A stretch of 64,000 nucleotides of DNA from Bacillota bacterium (GTDB lineage Bacteria; Bacillota; Sulfobacillia; Sulfobacillales; Sulfobacillaceae): the NCBI GenBank assembly GCA_021821465.1, contig JAKACM010000008.1, positions 1 through 64,000 on the forward strand. The letters run 5' to 3'. Each line of letters begins with the position of its first letter. Position 1 is the stretch's first letter. The notes beneath the pieces are model-generated. The model was not told where the DNA came from. It made no database searches and saw only the letters and a program-made list of their open reading frames with translations. The position numbers and the translations under genes were made by a program. Positions 63,907 to 64,000 of this stretch are shown piece by piece.

Positions 63907-64000
63907 AATCAGCAGTCCTCCTTGATGGACAAGTGGTGAATCAGTTATTGGGGTGGGTACGAGGGGAATGCGTTCCAAATTCGATGGTGTTCGCATTGAT

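Larger units (their letters stand above)
58966..64000. mobile_element. Skin-like intervening element in sigK (left part)
   Basis: From the sigma-K break rightwards all genes are of mobile-element type: a large serine recombinase, a coupled small gene, small unknown proteins, a LuxR-type HTH, an AbrB/PIN toxin-antitoxin pair and a duplicated module. The right end is not reached, so the element is at least 5 kb. B. subtilis skin and its C. difficile counterpart split sigK in the same way and are removed in the mother cell. Confidence 0.8.

Overview
The window looks like a piece of chromosome from an endospore-forming Firmicute. The evidence is a complete spoIIIAA-AH operon, spo0A, spoIVB, spoIIM and a sigma-K fragment, set in the conserved order accC, asp23, nusB, folD, xseA, xseB, ispA, dxs, tlyA, nadK, argR, recN, spoIVB, spo0A known from Bacillus and Clostridia. 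TTG and GTG starts are common and many genes overlap by ATGA. A Sulfobacillus-like lineage is my guess; it is inference, not proven here.

Layout. Bases 1-8500 hold metabolic and accessory genes: an isochorismatase-family fragment, acetoacetyl-CoA synthetase, an SDR, a YciI-like protein, 5-oxoprolinase subunits PxpB/PxpC, SpoIIM, a double-HTH regulator and a Nudix hydrolase. Bases 8600-13500 hold an Hfq-like protein, leucine-type dehydrogenase, Spo0A and SpoIVB. Bases 13700-27500 are a long minus-strand housekeeping block (glycolipid glycosyltransferase, recN, argR, nadK, tlyA, dxs, ispA, exonuclease VII, folD, a TsaD-like paralogue, nusB, asp23, accC). At 27800-29301 an IscB-type RNA-guided nuclease element with a structured upstream RNA sits where accB normally lies. 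Bases 29700-48900, again minus strand, carry spoIIIA, efp, pepP, the glycine cleavage genes with glyA, and shikimate genes aroQ, aroB, aroK, aroC and aroE with a prepilin peptidase and a YqeG phosphatase. Bases 49000-54600 are a plus-strand sufCDSUB operon ending in a Rieske protein. Next come a PLP-dependent sulfur amino acid enzyme under a SAM-I riboswitch and a DUF4012 protein.

The most striking part is the right end. At 58608-58970 there is only the C-terminal part of sigma-K (the SpoIIIC part). Its reading breaks at the Asn-Glu codons, the place where the B. subtilis skin element splits sigK. A large serine recombinase (SpoIVCA-like) starts the inserted DNA 36 bases away. From there to the window end lies a skin-like element with a small gene translationally coupled to the recombinase, a LuxR-type HTH gene, an AbrB/PIN toxin-antitoxin pair and a duplicated half-kilobase module whose two copies have decayed in complementary ways. 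The N-terminal half of sigK should lie to the right of base 64000.

Starts were chosen from Shine-Dalgarno spacing, family N-termini and overlap with the upstream stop; many differ from the longest open frame. No tRNA, rRNA or CRISPR array was recognised.
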